Shown here in pieces: positions 11,297 to 38,448 of a DNA stretch of 64,000 bases; the stretch's first letter is position 1; each line of letters begins with the position of its first letter. The notes beneath the pieces were generated by a model, which saw nothing but the letters and a program-made list of their open reading frames with translations, did not search any database and had not been told where the DNA came from. The DNA is from Halocaridina rubra (lineage: Eukaryota; Arthropoda; Malacostraca; Decapoda; Atyidae): the NCBI GenBank assembly GCA_037179515.1, contig JAXCGZ010019233.1, forward strand, positions 1 through 64,000, read 5' to 3'. Made by a program: the position numbers and the translations under genes.

Positions 11297-13266
11297 TTTT
11301 TTTTATGAGAGTGACACCGGGACAGGCAAAAATTGTCCTCATCAATAAAGGCCCGGGCATGAGAAAATACCAAGACGAAGGAAAAGAAAAAGGTTAAGGG
11401 CAAGGCAGAGATGAGGTAATGTCACACAAAGGAAAACGACAGACTGAAAAAAAACAGCCAAAATACAGAGGACCTAGAGATATGGAGGACTAGGCCCTGG
11501 GATGACGATAAATCTGCTTTTTGAAGGATGATAGGTCATAAGAATTAGGAAGGACAGCAGGAGAAAGAGAGTTCCAGAGTCTGGAGGTAGATGGGAAGAA
11601 GCAGTCGCTGCACCGAACAACCCACGAGCTACGAATCTCTACACAATACCTGTTAGTTGAGACTGCTTGGCAAGTGTTACGTGGCCTCGGCAGTGGGGGA
11701 GGAATGCAACTCGCCAACTCATCAGAGCAGCGATGCAAATAGTAGCGATAGAAAAGAGAAGGGGGAAGATTCCTTACAGTGAAGAGATAGAGAATCCAGA
11801 TTAGAAGTAAGAGAAGGATCATTAATGAGTCTAACTGCCTTAGATTCAACCCTATCAAGGAGATAAATAAGAAGAAGCACCCCAGATATGTGAGCAGTAT
11901 TTTAAGCAGGGAAGGATAAGACCTTTACAGATTTAAAGTAACTGTAAAGAGGAAAAGCAATGACGAAAGAGAAAAAAAACCCCCAATTTTTTGGATGAAG
12001 ATTCAGAAATTTGGATTATGTGATTCCTCCAAACTAATATGTTGATAGAATTAAGAGGGTAAATTTCGTTAGTTTCGAAGACAATGGGGTTATCAGGAGA
12101 AGGAGATAAAGAGATATCCAGAAACTGTGTCTTGGAGGCACTGAATTTAACTAAAGTTTGAGTGCCCCATTCAGATACCCTCTGCAAAACGGAGTTGAGA
12201 GTAGAAGAAAGAGTGATATGAGACTGATTACGAGAAGCAGATGAAGGTTGTGAAGAAAAGGCAGAGGAAAAATGAAGGGTAGAATCATCAGCAAAGGCAT
12301 GAAGAAGAGAGAAGGATGGGGATTGTAGAAGATCATTAATGAAGAGAAGGAACAGAGTAGGTGAAAGAACAGAGCCCAATGGAACACCACTGGTAACAGA
12401 GAAAGGGCTTGATGTCGCACCATCAACAACTACAGATATAAAATGGTCAGTAAGAAAACTGGAAATCAGAGAAAAGAAAGAAGGGGTAAAGCCATAGGCA
12501 GGGAGTTTGGCCAATAGAGCCTTTGCCAGACTCTGTCAAAAGCCTTAGAGATATCAAGGGCGACAACAAAGGATTCCCCATATTCCTCAGAGATGACCAT
12601 ACATAAGTAAGATGGGACGGACAGGAGATCAGCAGTGGTTCTTGCCTTGTGGAAACCATACTGGTGATCGGAGATAAGTGAGTTAGATTCAAGATGTTTC
12701 ATGAAGTGAGCATTGAGCAAAGTTTTGAAAACCTTAGCAATAGAGGAGGTTAGGGCATTAGGTTGGTAGTTTGAAGGAATAGAGCGTTCACCCTTCTTAG
12801 AAATAGGTTGAACTAGAGCATGTTTCCAAGATGAAGCATAGACTCTGGTTACAAGAATGAGGCGAAAAAGACGACAAAGCACAGGAGCTAGTTCATCTGC
12901 AAACTCCATAAGGAAGCTTGCAGGGATACCATCAGGACCAGATGCCTTGTTCGTCTTTAGCGAGCGAAGAACCTTATGAACTTTGCGTGATGAAAGGATA
13001 AGGGAGGGCATAGGATTAGAGAGGGGTAAAGGTTGAGGAACAGGTGCACTGAAATCGTTAATAGAAGAGTTGGCAGAAAAATGAGAGCCAAAGAGAGGGG
13101 CTTTGTCAGTTGGAGAGCAAGCTATAGAACCATCAGAACGAATGAGAGGGGGAAAGCTTGAGTTACAGAAGTTTTTGGAGACGTTTGTGGCTAAGGACCA
13201 GAAGCATTTGTTAATGGAGAGGAGTTAAGGTCATCAACTTTTCTTCCTATAAAGGAAGCCTTAGAC
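11297..13266 (-). mobile_element. Jockey-superfamily LINE L-A, copy 2
   Basis: Minus strand, poly-A end at 11297-11304, same 3' UTR as copy 1. The RT is split by frameshifts into 13011-12466, 12514-11933 and 11858-11490. Motifs are retained: NKASGPDGIP, NYQPNALTS, FDRVW, SGVPLGSVLSPTLF (Gln to Leu) and FADDS. The 5' end stops abruptly at CCTTAGAC, next to the hAT terminus at 13267, whereas copy 3 continues further. Confidence 0.85.
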
Positions 13267-13531
13267 CAGTGGTTCCCAAACTTTTCTCTACCAAGGACCC
13301 CTTTTATTTAAATGATTTTTTCCCCGGACCCCAGGATATTGAAATGTCTGTCAACTTAACATGCTGCTTTAATAAACTAGCAACAAACTCCTCTTATCAG
13401 AAAACTAGATTAATTTCTGCAGAAAGACATGTAAATGAAAAAATGAGAAAATATATAAAAAATATAAAGAAAGAAATACAGAACAGAACAGAGCAGAAAA
13501 AAAAAATACTTTATCTTAATCTCATTAATGA

Positions 13532-15986
13532 GATGGGTGATGCTGTTTTGCTGCTACTATGTTTTCAATTTCAGGTTCAATGACAGACAGTTTTAAGCGA
13601 AGATCAGGTTCCACATTCATCCTATTTCTGTATTTTGATTTTATATAAATGAGCTTTGAGAAAGCCTGCTCGCATAAATACGTAGTAGGGAATGGCATTA
13701 GATATTTCAGGGCCTTGGTTGCCAGTTCTGGGTACTCATTTTACAATAGTAACCAAAAGTCTGATAAATTGTAACGGCTGAAACGTGATCTTGGTGAAGT
13801 GTCACATGAAAGTTCAACAAGACTATTTTCTTCTTTTGCTGTTATTTCTTTTACAACTTTTACATTTACATAAAAAAGATCCCTAATCCAATTGTTATTA
13901 ACATCATGAGGAGGAAAATAATCCCAAAAACTGATCTTTAAACCTTGCAAATGCTGAATAAAAAGGCTTCTTATTTCTTCAGAAATGTTTTCTTCAGAAC
14001 TTCCAAGAAAGTCATAAAGTGTTGGAAAGGATTCAAACACACCACTATGCAGACGTTCAGACCACAATTCTAATTTCTTGATCATGGCTTCCACTTTATC
14101 TTCAACTTTAAAAATAGTTACGGATCTCCCTTGTAGGCTCAAATTTAGGTCAGTCAAATAAGTAAAGATGTCAGACATGTATGCCACAATAGCTAGCCAC
14201 GAAAAGTTATTAAACCATTCTCTCCCATGAAATGATTTATCATGAAGAAATAGTCTTATTTCATCACGCAACTCAAATATGCGGGTAAGTACTTTACCGC
14301 GGGACAGCCACCGCACTTGAGAATGCAAGAGCAGTTGTTCATGAGCGCTACCCAACTCCTCACAAAGAACACTAAAAATACGAGAATTTAAGGGCTGAGC
14401 TTTTATGAAGTTAACTACTTTCACTACTTCATCTAGAGTCGTCTTCAATTTTTCAGGCATTTTCTTTGCTGCCAACGATTCTCTATGTATGCAGTAATGA
14501 GTCCACTTGACATTTGGTATTATAGCTTGGATTTTTGCCTTGAGTCCTTTGAACTTTCCCGACATTGCAGGAGCCCCATCAGTACTGACTCCTACACACT
14601 TTGACCATCCAATTTCATTAGCTATTATAAAATCATTCAAACTATTAAAAATAGACTCACCAGTTGTGTGTGTTGGCAATGACTGGCAAAAGAGAAAATC
14701 TTCCTTAATTGTACCGTCAAATTCATGCAAGTAAATCAGCACTGTTAGCAACATCTGTACTTTCATCTAATTGTAAAGAATAATACGGACTTTTAATCAC
14801 TGTCTTCACTAGTTGATTTTTAACACTGTCAGACATGTCTTCTATTCGCTGTTTGACAGTGGTGTTTGACAATGAAATGAGATCAAAACTCTTTGATACT
14901 TTGTCTCCATGCATCCCAGAGGCGATTGCTTTGGCAGCAGGCGGACTTAGTTCCTCTGCTATTGTGTGTGGTGTTCCACTCTTTGCTATTAAAAGAGAAA
15001 CATCATACGAAGCACACACAAATGTAAGGGTAGCCTTCAGGCACATGGACAAGGAAATGTTCAGAAATATTTATGTAACCTATGTGAGGCCAAAACTCGA
15101 ATATGCAGCCCCCTTTTGGAATCCGCACTTGAAAAAGCACATAGCTAAGCTTGAAAAAGTTCAAAGACATGCCACGAAACTGGTGCCAGAAATACGCAAT
15201 CTCAGTTATGATGAGAGGTTGAGGGAATTAGACTTACCATCACTGGAAGCTAAAAGAATGAGGGGGGGATATGGTGACAGTCTTTAAATTCCTTCATGGT
15301 TATGATAGAGTGGATAGGGATCGATATTTTGATATGGCTGGCTCTAGAACTAGAGGTCATAGTTTGAAGCTTCGTAAGAAAACTTCTTTGCAGGATGTAA
15401 GGAAATACTTTTTCAGTGTAAGAGTAGTTGATAATTGGAATTGGCTAAGCGAGGAGGTAGTTAATGCTATCTCAATCCATAGTTTTAAGGACAGGTATGA
15501 TAAGTATCACTAAGTATAAAATGGAACCGATGAGGAGACGGAAAGATACGAGCTTTGGGCTCTTTCCCGTAAACACAATTAGGTAATCACAATTAGGTAA
15601 TCACACAGCATTCTTATTATCACCCCCGGTTGCTATGTTTCTATAATATTTTGTCTTGAAAGCAGTTCTTCCTGTCTTCCTTGAAAATATTCAACAGGTT
15701 TGTTAGTATGCCTCTTATACTTACTTTCAAAATGCTGGCAAAGTTTGGCTGGCTTCATAATTTCATTGGACAATATTTCATAACAGAGAACACATTGTGG
15801 TTTCTGTTCACCTTCACTGCCTCTACATATATATCCAAAGAATATGTATTCATCACAGTATTTACGGTTTTTGTGTTTCGACTGATGAGTCAGTGTCTTT
15901 TCACTTGAGCTTGTCGCACATTCACCTTCTATGTCACTACTGTCTCGTTTTAACATGCTTCCGGTTTTTAACCACCGATCCATCAT
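13532..15986 (-). pseudogene. hAT transposase (ZBED/SCAND3-like), interrupted
   Basis: The start MDRWLKTGSMLKR lies at 15983-15945. A BED-type finger follows (CVLCYEILSNE...KLCQHFESKYKRH; the usual distal His appears as Tyr). The reading resumes after the CR1 insertion at VCASYDVSLLIAKSGTPH. Catalytic core: LQLDESTDV (first Asp), GVSTDGAPAMSGK (second Asp), LLLHSQVRWLSRGKVL, and the C-terminal dimerisation region FPTTYLCEQAFSKL (catalytic Glu) with SKYRNRMNVEPDLRLKLS. Lesions: frame change near 15640, CR1 insertion 15022-15606, frameshift near 14735, and an in-frame TAA at 13743-13741, after which the same frame runs to about 13532. The acidic triad is still readable, so the copy decayed recently. 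Confidence 0.85.
15022..15606 (+). mobile_element. CR1-like LINE 3' fragment inserted in the hAT element
   Basis: Encodes the RT C-terminus: FRHMDKEMFRNIYVTYVRPK, EYAAPFWNPHLKKHI, KLVPEIRNLSYDERLRELDL, then after one frame change VFKFLHGYDRVD and DNWNWLSEEVVNA (to 15513). The 3' end has two tandem AATTAGGTAATCAC units and no poly-A, as in CR1 elements. ACAC is found at both junctions. Cleanly bounded by hAT coding sequence on both sides. Confidence 0.85.
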
Positions 15987-16244
15987 ACGATCAGATATTT
16001 ACAATAATTAGTCACTGATGTAGTTAATACAACTAAATATAAAGGTTCGGGAATCAAACACAGACGCACTGACTACGGACTGCTCAAGTTGCATTAAAGT
16101 TTGGATGCAACTGTCGGTTCAAAATGTGAAGACGGTGAAGGAAGAGTGAAGTTGCAGCAATCAGTGTTCAGAACTTCAGCTCAGACTGAGCTCGCACGCC
16201 ACGGTCCGACTGTACGTGTTCAACAAATGACAGGTTGGTAATCT

Positions 16245-16965
16245 CACACGAATAAATGCTTCAGTCCTACCGTACTGTGATTGCCTGACATCCGGCTTAT
16301 TAATTTTGCAGCTCGAGTTGCCCTGGGAGGAATAAGAAAATATGATCACATCACACCAGCTCTCAATAAACTTGGGTGGCTGCGGGCAGAAAACAAGGTC
16401 GCTTATGCTATTTATGTTTTTGTATTCAAAATTTTGGACCATCATTATCCTAGCAGGCTATTTGATTTAAAAACAGTCTGGGATATAAGGGGAACCAACA
16501 CACGACAGAGCAGTGAGCTCTTTATTCACAGAACAAACACAGAAGCAGGTTCAAAGATGATCACTATCAAAGGGCCAACACTCTGGAATAATATTCCTGA
16601 GCATCTTAAAAATGCATCCTCCTTCACAGCTTTCAAAGGCAAACTATATAGTTTTCTTTTGGACAAATAGTTGTTGCTCGTTAAGAACTAATTATTCTCA
16701 TTGTAAGGAAAGCAAATATGGAAATGATGCCGATAATAATGATACTATATCTAGTGTTATTATTACTACTTTATTATTAACATTATTGTTAACATTTTTA
16801 TTACAGCATTATTATTTTCTATGAAAGCTACATTTAATTTAACGATATGTATTACCCTCTTATTTATTAGTTTAATTACATGTCAACTTATAAGTTACTA
16901 TTAATTTCAGAATAACCATTGTACAAAATGGAAATAAATGTTTGTTTGTTTGTTTGTTTGTTTAT
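16245..16965 (+). mobile_element. L2-like LINE 3' end (RT C-terminus and 3' UTR)
   Basis: The frame to 16670 reads INFAARVALGGIRKYDHITP, LNKLGWLRAENKVAYAIYVF and GPTLWNNIPEHLKNASSFTA, the C-terminal segment of L2/CR1-group RTs (AAR..., DHITP, LW..LP). Its 3' UTR ends in TGGAAATAAATG(TTTG)n at 16926-16965. The 5' part of the element is missing. Confidence 0.75.
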
Positions 16966-17060
16966 ATAAGTATTCGTACATTTTTTAAATTGTATTAGTT
17001 AATCCTATAAGTATGCTATATTTCACTTATAAGTGTATGGGTCTTTTACAATAAACGGAT

Positions 17061-17064
<4 letters not shown>

Positions 17065-17113
<49 letters not shown>
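17065..17113. repeat. (ATT)n microsatellite
   Basis: About 49 bp of ATT between two copies of the L2-like 3' UTR. Confidence 0.95.
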
Positions 17114-17229
17114 TCTTTACTGTATAAGCTTTACTCAGTTATTTGATTATTCACTGTTTATTGGTAACGGTACTCACATGTGTCAATTCACGGTAATTTT
17201 AATTTTTCCAGGAACACTATTTTTGTTCA

Positions 17230-17372
17230 TTTTAAGTGTATGTATTACCCTCTTACCTATTTGCTCAGTTACGTGTCTACTTATAAGTGTATTCTTAGCT
17301 TTGTATCAGAACAACCATTGTACAAAAATGGAAATAAATGTTCGTTTGTTTTGTTTGATTGTCCATAAATAA
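17230..17372 (+). mobile_element. Second copy of the L2-like 3' UTR
   Basis: ATGTATTACCCTCTTA...ACCATTGTACAAAAATGG...AATAAATGTTCG repeats the sequence at 16845-16960 in the same orientation: a tail-only insertion or a local duplication. Confidence 0.7.
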
Positions 17373-19332
<1,960 letters not shown>

Positions 19333-19351
19333 CCAATGAGCGTTCCCCACG
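19333..19351 (+). promoter_or_regulatory. ER stress response element (ERSE), perfect consensus
   Basis: CCAAT (19333-19337), nine bases, CCACG (19347-19351): exactly CCAAT-N9-CCACG, bound by NF-Y plus ATF6/XBP1 in animals. It lies 80 bp before the PDI ATG. A TGACGTC motif (19358-19364) and an inverted CCAAT box, ATTGG (19370-19374), follow within 25 bp. This arrangement is expected for an ER chaperone gene induced by the unfolded protein response. Confidence 0.8.
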
Positions 19352-19430
19352 AGTGCCTGACGTCTGCTTATTGGCTCTTCAGTCGTAACCAAGTTGTCAG
19401 CCTTCTCAGTCGAGTCTTGGCCGTTGTACG

Positions 19431-33004
<13,574 letters not shown>

Positions 33005-33956
33005 AGATCTTCAGGAATTCACTTGCATATGGGTGATGCTTTCCCCTGGCAGCAGAAACTTTAAATTCAATATAATGAAAAAAAACTTGAAAATTCAATT
33101 TTAAATTATTAAAAATTGCCTTAGATTATATTAGGAGTAATATCTTTGGGAATTCTTAGTGAACTGTAACTTAAATTGCTAATAGTGATGTTTATCTGCA
33201 GATAATGACGTATTTTCGTTCATCATTTATTTTTAAAGAATTTTGTTCCTTTTCATTTGATTTAGTCTTTTTTTCATTATAACTAACTTTTTTTCCATTT
33301 TGTTTTTTATGGACTTATTACTAGAAATAACTTTGTGTATTAGTTTGTTTATTGCATTATTCAGTGTTAACCAAGATAAGTAACGTTACTTTTGTAAAAT
33401 GTTAGCACCATGTATCAGTGAACTGTTAAAAAGTTTATTTTTATAACTTCTAGTATATCTTCAATATGAAACATTAACAGATATCATATTGCTGCTGGGT
33501 CAGTTTTTGGAAGGTAAAGTAATACTATATTTTGAAAACTATTCATACTGTGAACAAGACAATTATTGAAACAATCCTTACAAGACAATTTTAGACGATA
33601 TTGTATTTTCCCATTGTTTATTTGAAGTGTACATTCCTCATTTAAGATTGTTTTTAGAAAGATAAAAGTATTTTTTTCAGTGGGGCATTTCATTTGGATG
33701 CAGATTTTCAGAATATTTTGGTACAAATGTGGGCTGTGGAGAGAGGAAAAGGCATAAATTTGATCTAGAAAAAATATGGACCATTAAGCCTTAGCACAGG
33801 CAGTTGTATTTTCTGTTAACACCTGTGGGTTGCAAAATTTTGTGGTTTTATTGATGTTTACAAACACGAAGTAAAATAGCATAAATTTGTAGTTACAGTA
33901 TTTAAGTTAGTATGTTTCCTATGAAGAGGGTGTGTATAATGTATGAAATCTGAATG

Positions 33957-33962
33957 AATAAA
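33957..33962 (+). terminator. Candidate PDI polyadenylation signal 1
   Basis: AATAAA about 950 bp after the PDI stop, in ATGAATAAAGACTTG. A plausible proximal poly-A site. Confidence 0.5.
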
Positions 33963-34720
33963 GACTTGAAAGGGAAAGTTATGCACAGCTTCTGTAGGGT
34001 ATTGGTACACTAATAGGATTAAAAATTCAGCAGTACCTGTAGTCCGTTTTTGTTTTCCATTGTTCATCCTAAATATAAACCGCCAAACGAAGTTGACATT
34101 GCAGTGTACTGTGCATATTTTTATTTTTTACAGTCATCAGCAATCTATTAGTGAGACATTGTTTTGAATAATATATGCCTAACAAAAAGGGGCTGGGAGT
34201 TTCAAAAGAATTGCGAGTTTTATTTAACAAATTTGCAATGTATTAAATATCCCCTCTAACCCTGCAGATTTACAGAGTATCATAAAAACATTCAGTGTAG
34301 CAGTAACTAGACAGGGAAAATCAGTAATGTATTGATGTTAGTGAATTTTAGTTTACTCTTTACAGTACTGAAATTTTTTTTAAGAATTTAATATTTTATT
34401 TTGCAAACTTAATTTTTTGTATTATGTTTGCTCCTCCTGTAAAACTTTAAAAATATTTCTTACCACTATGACACTATTATTGTCAAAATTGTTAACTTTG
34501 TCATTTTTTCACCTATCAATATTTACCTTTTTTCTAATTTTGGAAAATAGTACTAACGTATTTGTTGCCTTTTAAGCTTTATTGTTGTCTTCCGCGGACC
34601 ATTCTCTCTACCAGGAGATTAGCACAATGCTTCCGTTGCAGAAGTGTGCGTGTCTGAGTGTGTATATGTGTGAAGAGGATCCTTATACATTGTATGAGTA
34701 TCGATTAAAGGACTTTTTCC

Positions 34721-34726
34721 AATAAA
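34721..34726 (+). terminator. Candidate PDI polyadenylation signal 2
   Basis: AATAAA in TTTTTCCAATAAAAAC, followed by T-rich sequence. A plausible distal site giving a ~1.7-kb 3' UTR. Confidence 0.45.
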
Positions 34727-34749
34727 AACTAAAAGCTAAGAATTGTTTC

Positions 34750-35399
34750 TTTTTTGCTCTTATTTTTTTTTTATTTTTTTTTATATAAGGTATAGTGTCA
34801 CAGATAGGAATGTAGAAGGTACAGGAAATTGTGGAAAATAAAGCGTGGTTATTCATGGAGTAAAAAAAAATCTTCACGTGTATAATTTGTATATAGATGA
34901 CAAAAGACAAATCAAATGGAGATTATTTGGTTGGTGAACTGTGAAGTGATGTTTTGAAGAAATTATCTTCCAACTGATGGTACTACTCTAATGACATACG
35001 TGGAACAATTTTGCAAGCCATGGCAGGAAAGAACGTAGTTAAGGGCAAGGAATGAGAGGCATTATTGTAATATAGTAATCCAATACCTCATCTAATTCAC
35101 ATCAAGATAAGACTTGAATATACTCTTTAAAAGCAAAGTAGACCCCCCTTTTAAATCCTTAAAAGAAAGCAGATCTTTGCTTGATAGTTCAACATTCTAT
35201 TTTTTTTAAATAACATGTAATTGTAAGAATAAAAACAAATATACCCTTTTAAAAATGACCTAGACCCTCATGTAAATCTGTTTAAGCAATCCCATAATGT
35301 CTTTTCTATGCTGACGTTCAATTTCAATCCTTTCACTGTTTTAATATATATAGTATATGTTATAGCAAAGAAAAACCTAATAGGGTGACGTTGATGTGC
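34750..35399. other. No gene recognised
   Basis: AT-rich intergenic sequence with T-runs. Confidence 0.4.
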
Positions 35400-36750
35400 T
35401 CAATTGGCCTGAGGTGTCACTTTGAAGAAAAGGAAATGTTGAAGATGGCTGAGGTTCTTTATATTGATGTCCCATGTCATGCAAGATCTAATTGAGTGGC
35501 TTGCTTTGTATTGCATTTGTTTCCATCTAGAAAGAATAATGTACTCCCTCCCCGTAGTTTTTGCAAGGCTTTGAGCATTAGGATCCATATCCTTGAAATT
35601 TGCAAGCCATTTCTTTACAGGGTATACATACAGGCCCGTCACATTTTGCGGATAGTGAAGAGTGGCAGTTCTTGGGGTTGGTGGTCATGAAGTTCCATCA
35701 ACTCTGTTCACCAGGGGCTACTTGTATGCCTCAAATAACGAGACAAAATCCAGCTCCTCTAACTCCATATGCAGTTCATTGCTCATTGTTACCTAGGCTT
35801 TGTTTATGCCCACTTTCTTAAAGTTACAAAAAATGCTGTGCCTTTAATCTGTTCACTATCTCAAACACAACTGATACCCACGATGCTCGAACTTTCATTC
35901 TAAGAAGTTTATATTCAGCTTCGCATAGTAGATGTATTCCTTCCAAAACAGAGAGGTTGATAGCATCATTCAATTTCATTGCAGCTACAGCCTGCCTTAG
36001 CATATGCCCATGGCAGAAGCACCCAAAGGGTACAATAATCCCCTATCCAACTGGTGACAAGAAAAAGGTGTTGGGGGGGGGGGGGGTGAACAATGGTGGT
36101 GTTTGAATGAATATTTGCAAGTGTTTGTGGGTGGTCAGGAGCACTGTGTGAATAAGAAAGATCTTAGATGGGATGCCTTTACCCTTGCCAAAGTTGCAGC
36201 GAATTGGTCAGCCAACACTTTTGCTTTTGATCTAAATGTTAAGATTCTGTCGAGCTTGAATCACATAAACCATTCAAAATTTCCCTCTATAATTCTGCAT
36301 CATTCTCGGCGGGAAACTTCCTCTTGAAGTGTTCAAAGACAACTCCCGAATCAGCTGTCTTGAGAGGATATGCGGACAATTCTGCCATTCACCAAAGAGA
36401 AATATATTCCATTTCTTTGTGGATCTTGCATCTTTTCTTGTTTGTGTCGAAAGTCTGCATTGCCAGAGTATTAACATTGACTAAAATCAGGTCCCTGTCT
36501 TGAATATGGCAGTGACTTTTTCATCCTTTTCTTAACTTTTATTCATACCCAACTTGTCTTCAAACAACGCAGGATTCCATTCAGAAGTACCAGCACCAGT
36601 GGAAGAAAGTTTGTTCAGAGAGACAGGCATTAATAAAGCCACAAATTCAATGCAAACAAGACATTGAGGATACTGTAACAAACACAAACTTAAACTGGCA
36701 AGAAGCAGCAGCAAAATGCTGGAACTATGGGTACCAATTGTCATGTAAAT
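35400..36750 (-). pseudogene. Possible decayed coding remnant, family unknown
   Basis: Less AT-rich than its surroundings. The minus strand carries protein-like stretches in shifting frames, e.g. GLYVYPVKKWLANFKDMDPN (about 35620), LEELDFVSLFEAY (about 35745) and GVVFEHFKRKFPAENDAEL (about 36310), separated by stops. This looks like an old retrocopy or transposon ORF. I do not recognise the family, and chance open frames remain possible. Confidence 0.25.
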
Positions 36751-38448
36751 AAATGTACGTTATATACTGTACGTTATTTTCAAAATTTTTAAGCTTTACC
36801 TAAATTTACATATTTTAGCATCTATTTTTATATTTAGCCCATTTTTATTTTTTTAGGTGATCTTTTTACAATTGTTACAAATATACAGCATACATTAGAC
36901 AAAATTTTTAAAGTTCTAAGCTCTTAAATTACACGTTTTTATAATTATCTTATATATTTTAACATTTATATTTATGATCTTTTGCACTTTTTATTGTTTT
37001 TCTGGTGATTTTATTTTTATTTCTACGAGTTTTTAATATTTTTGCCAACCCATAAAGTTGCGTATTATTATTACTATTAACAAAAACAAACTCTTAAAAT
37101 AATGCAATTCAAAGTGATGCAAATCGAGATATGACTAACATGTAAAACTTTAAGGTAAGATTAAGCTGCTTCATACTGAATTGATATATAGAAACAGCAT
37201 GAGTAAAATGTATGGTCTATTCAATAATTAACCGACGCAACCTTGAAGAACTGATATGGAGGACATTGGTTGCAAAGAGATTGTAGTTTTGACGGATGAT
37301 AACACCATAAAAGAAATGGGGAATGATACAGCTATGACCTGAACATACCTATACTGAAAGCAGACAATTAGTCATCCTGGTATTTTTAGTTTTCATCATA
37401 ATTTGATAAGCAAGCCTGGGCAAATTTCTTCAATACCAACATGGAACTACATGATTTTGCTAAAAGTAATACTGTAGATGGTTTATATACAAACAAAACA
37501 AAATTCATGTAAAACTATGTTGCAACTGCTCGGTACAAGATGTATTAAAAGCGACATAAGCATCCTGTTTGTAATAGTAGTCAGTGGGATAAATATCAGC
37601 ATCTAAATTGTACTAGAACCCACAAGCATATTGACTGTTTTAAAATATTCACAACAAACGAAATTACATAAGGGCACTGGAGAGGTATAAGCAATTTTTT
37701 TGTCAAGTGACGTTTGTACTTTTAGAAAAGTGAAAATTCATTCCACTAAGGAACCAACAGCCCCCGTGTTTCTGTCCTCACTACCTTTATGTCTTCTTAT
37801 GACCCTACTTGTATTTAAAGAAAATATTTACTCCCATATTACCTGACCAAACATTCACTCTAGCCATATGAGTCAATAGTGTGATGTTTGGAAGTGACTT
37901 CAGGATATGGAAATAAATCATTGTCATATAGTTGCTTATTTTTCGAAGTTATAATATGGATGTACTGTGTGAACTCTGGTGTATCTTTTGAGGGATAGTA
38001 ACTGCGATATCTCATTGCCAGAAGCTATTCATGAACTAGGGGCATGACATCTCGTCTTTTGGGGGTGTCGCACCTATTGAAAAAGTTAAGTGTACATATT
38101 ATGGGCATGTGTTGAATACTACACAAATATATTAGGTTGCTGACACTGATGTGAGACAAGGAAGGATTGTGGCCTCCAAGGTGTTTGACTTAGATGTGGG
38201 AGTGAGTTGTTAAGTATGTATGTGTATACAGCTTCCTCCCATTTCTGTAGAATTTAGATTGATATACATTAAGTTCAATTGCCAATTCAATAGCTATTTC
38301 CATCTCTGTGGCTCACCAAGCTCAATTCAGCAGTTCAGTTGAGTAGACCTACTCAGTCAGTAGCACAGTTGAGTAGAGGCATCATCAATGCTTGGGGCAA
38401 CACATTACTACACTATGCTCAGTATATGTCTCCCTAATAAATCTTTAT
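36751..38448. other. No gene recognised
   Basis: AT-rich intergenic DNA; no repeat family identified. Confidence 0.4.

Larger units (their letters stand above)
13267..16060 (-). mobile_element. hAT transposon (SCAND3/ZBED-like group) with CR1 insertion
   Basis: Left terminus CAGTGGTTCCCAAACTTTTC at 13267 is a classical hAT/Charlie-type end. A degenerate partner (AAAGGTTCGGGAATCAAAC, about 13/16 matches to the inverted terminus) lies near 16041-16058, so the right end is approximate. The minus-strand transposase fills the element. A CR1 3' fragment sits inside at 15022-15606. I could not define a convincing 8-bp target duplication. Confidence 0.75.

Noticed and set aside
13269..13583. Plus-strand 104-codon open frame at the hAT left end
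   Set aside because: Antisense shadow of the hAT terminus and transposase C-terminus.
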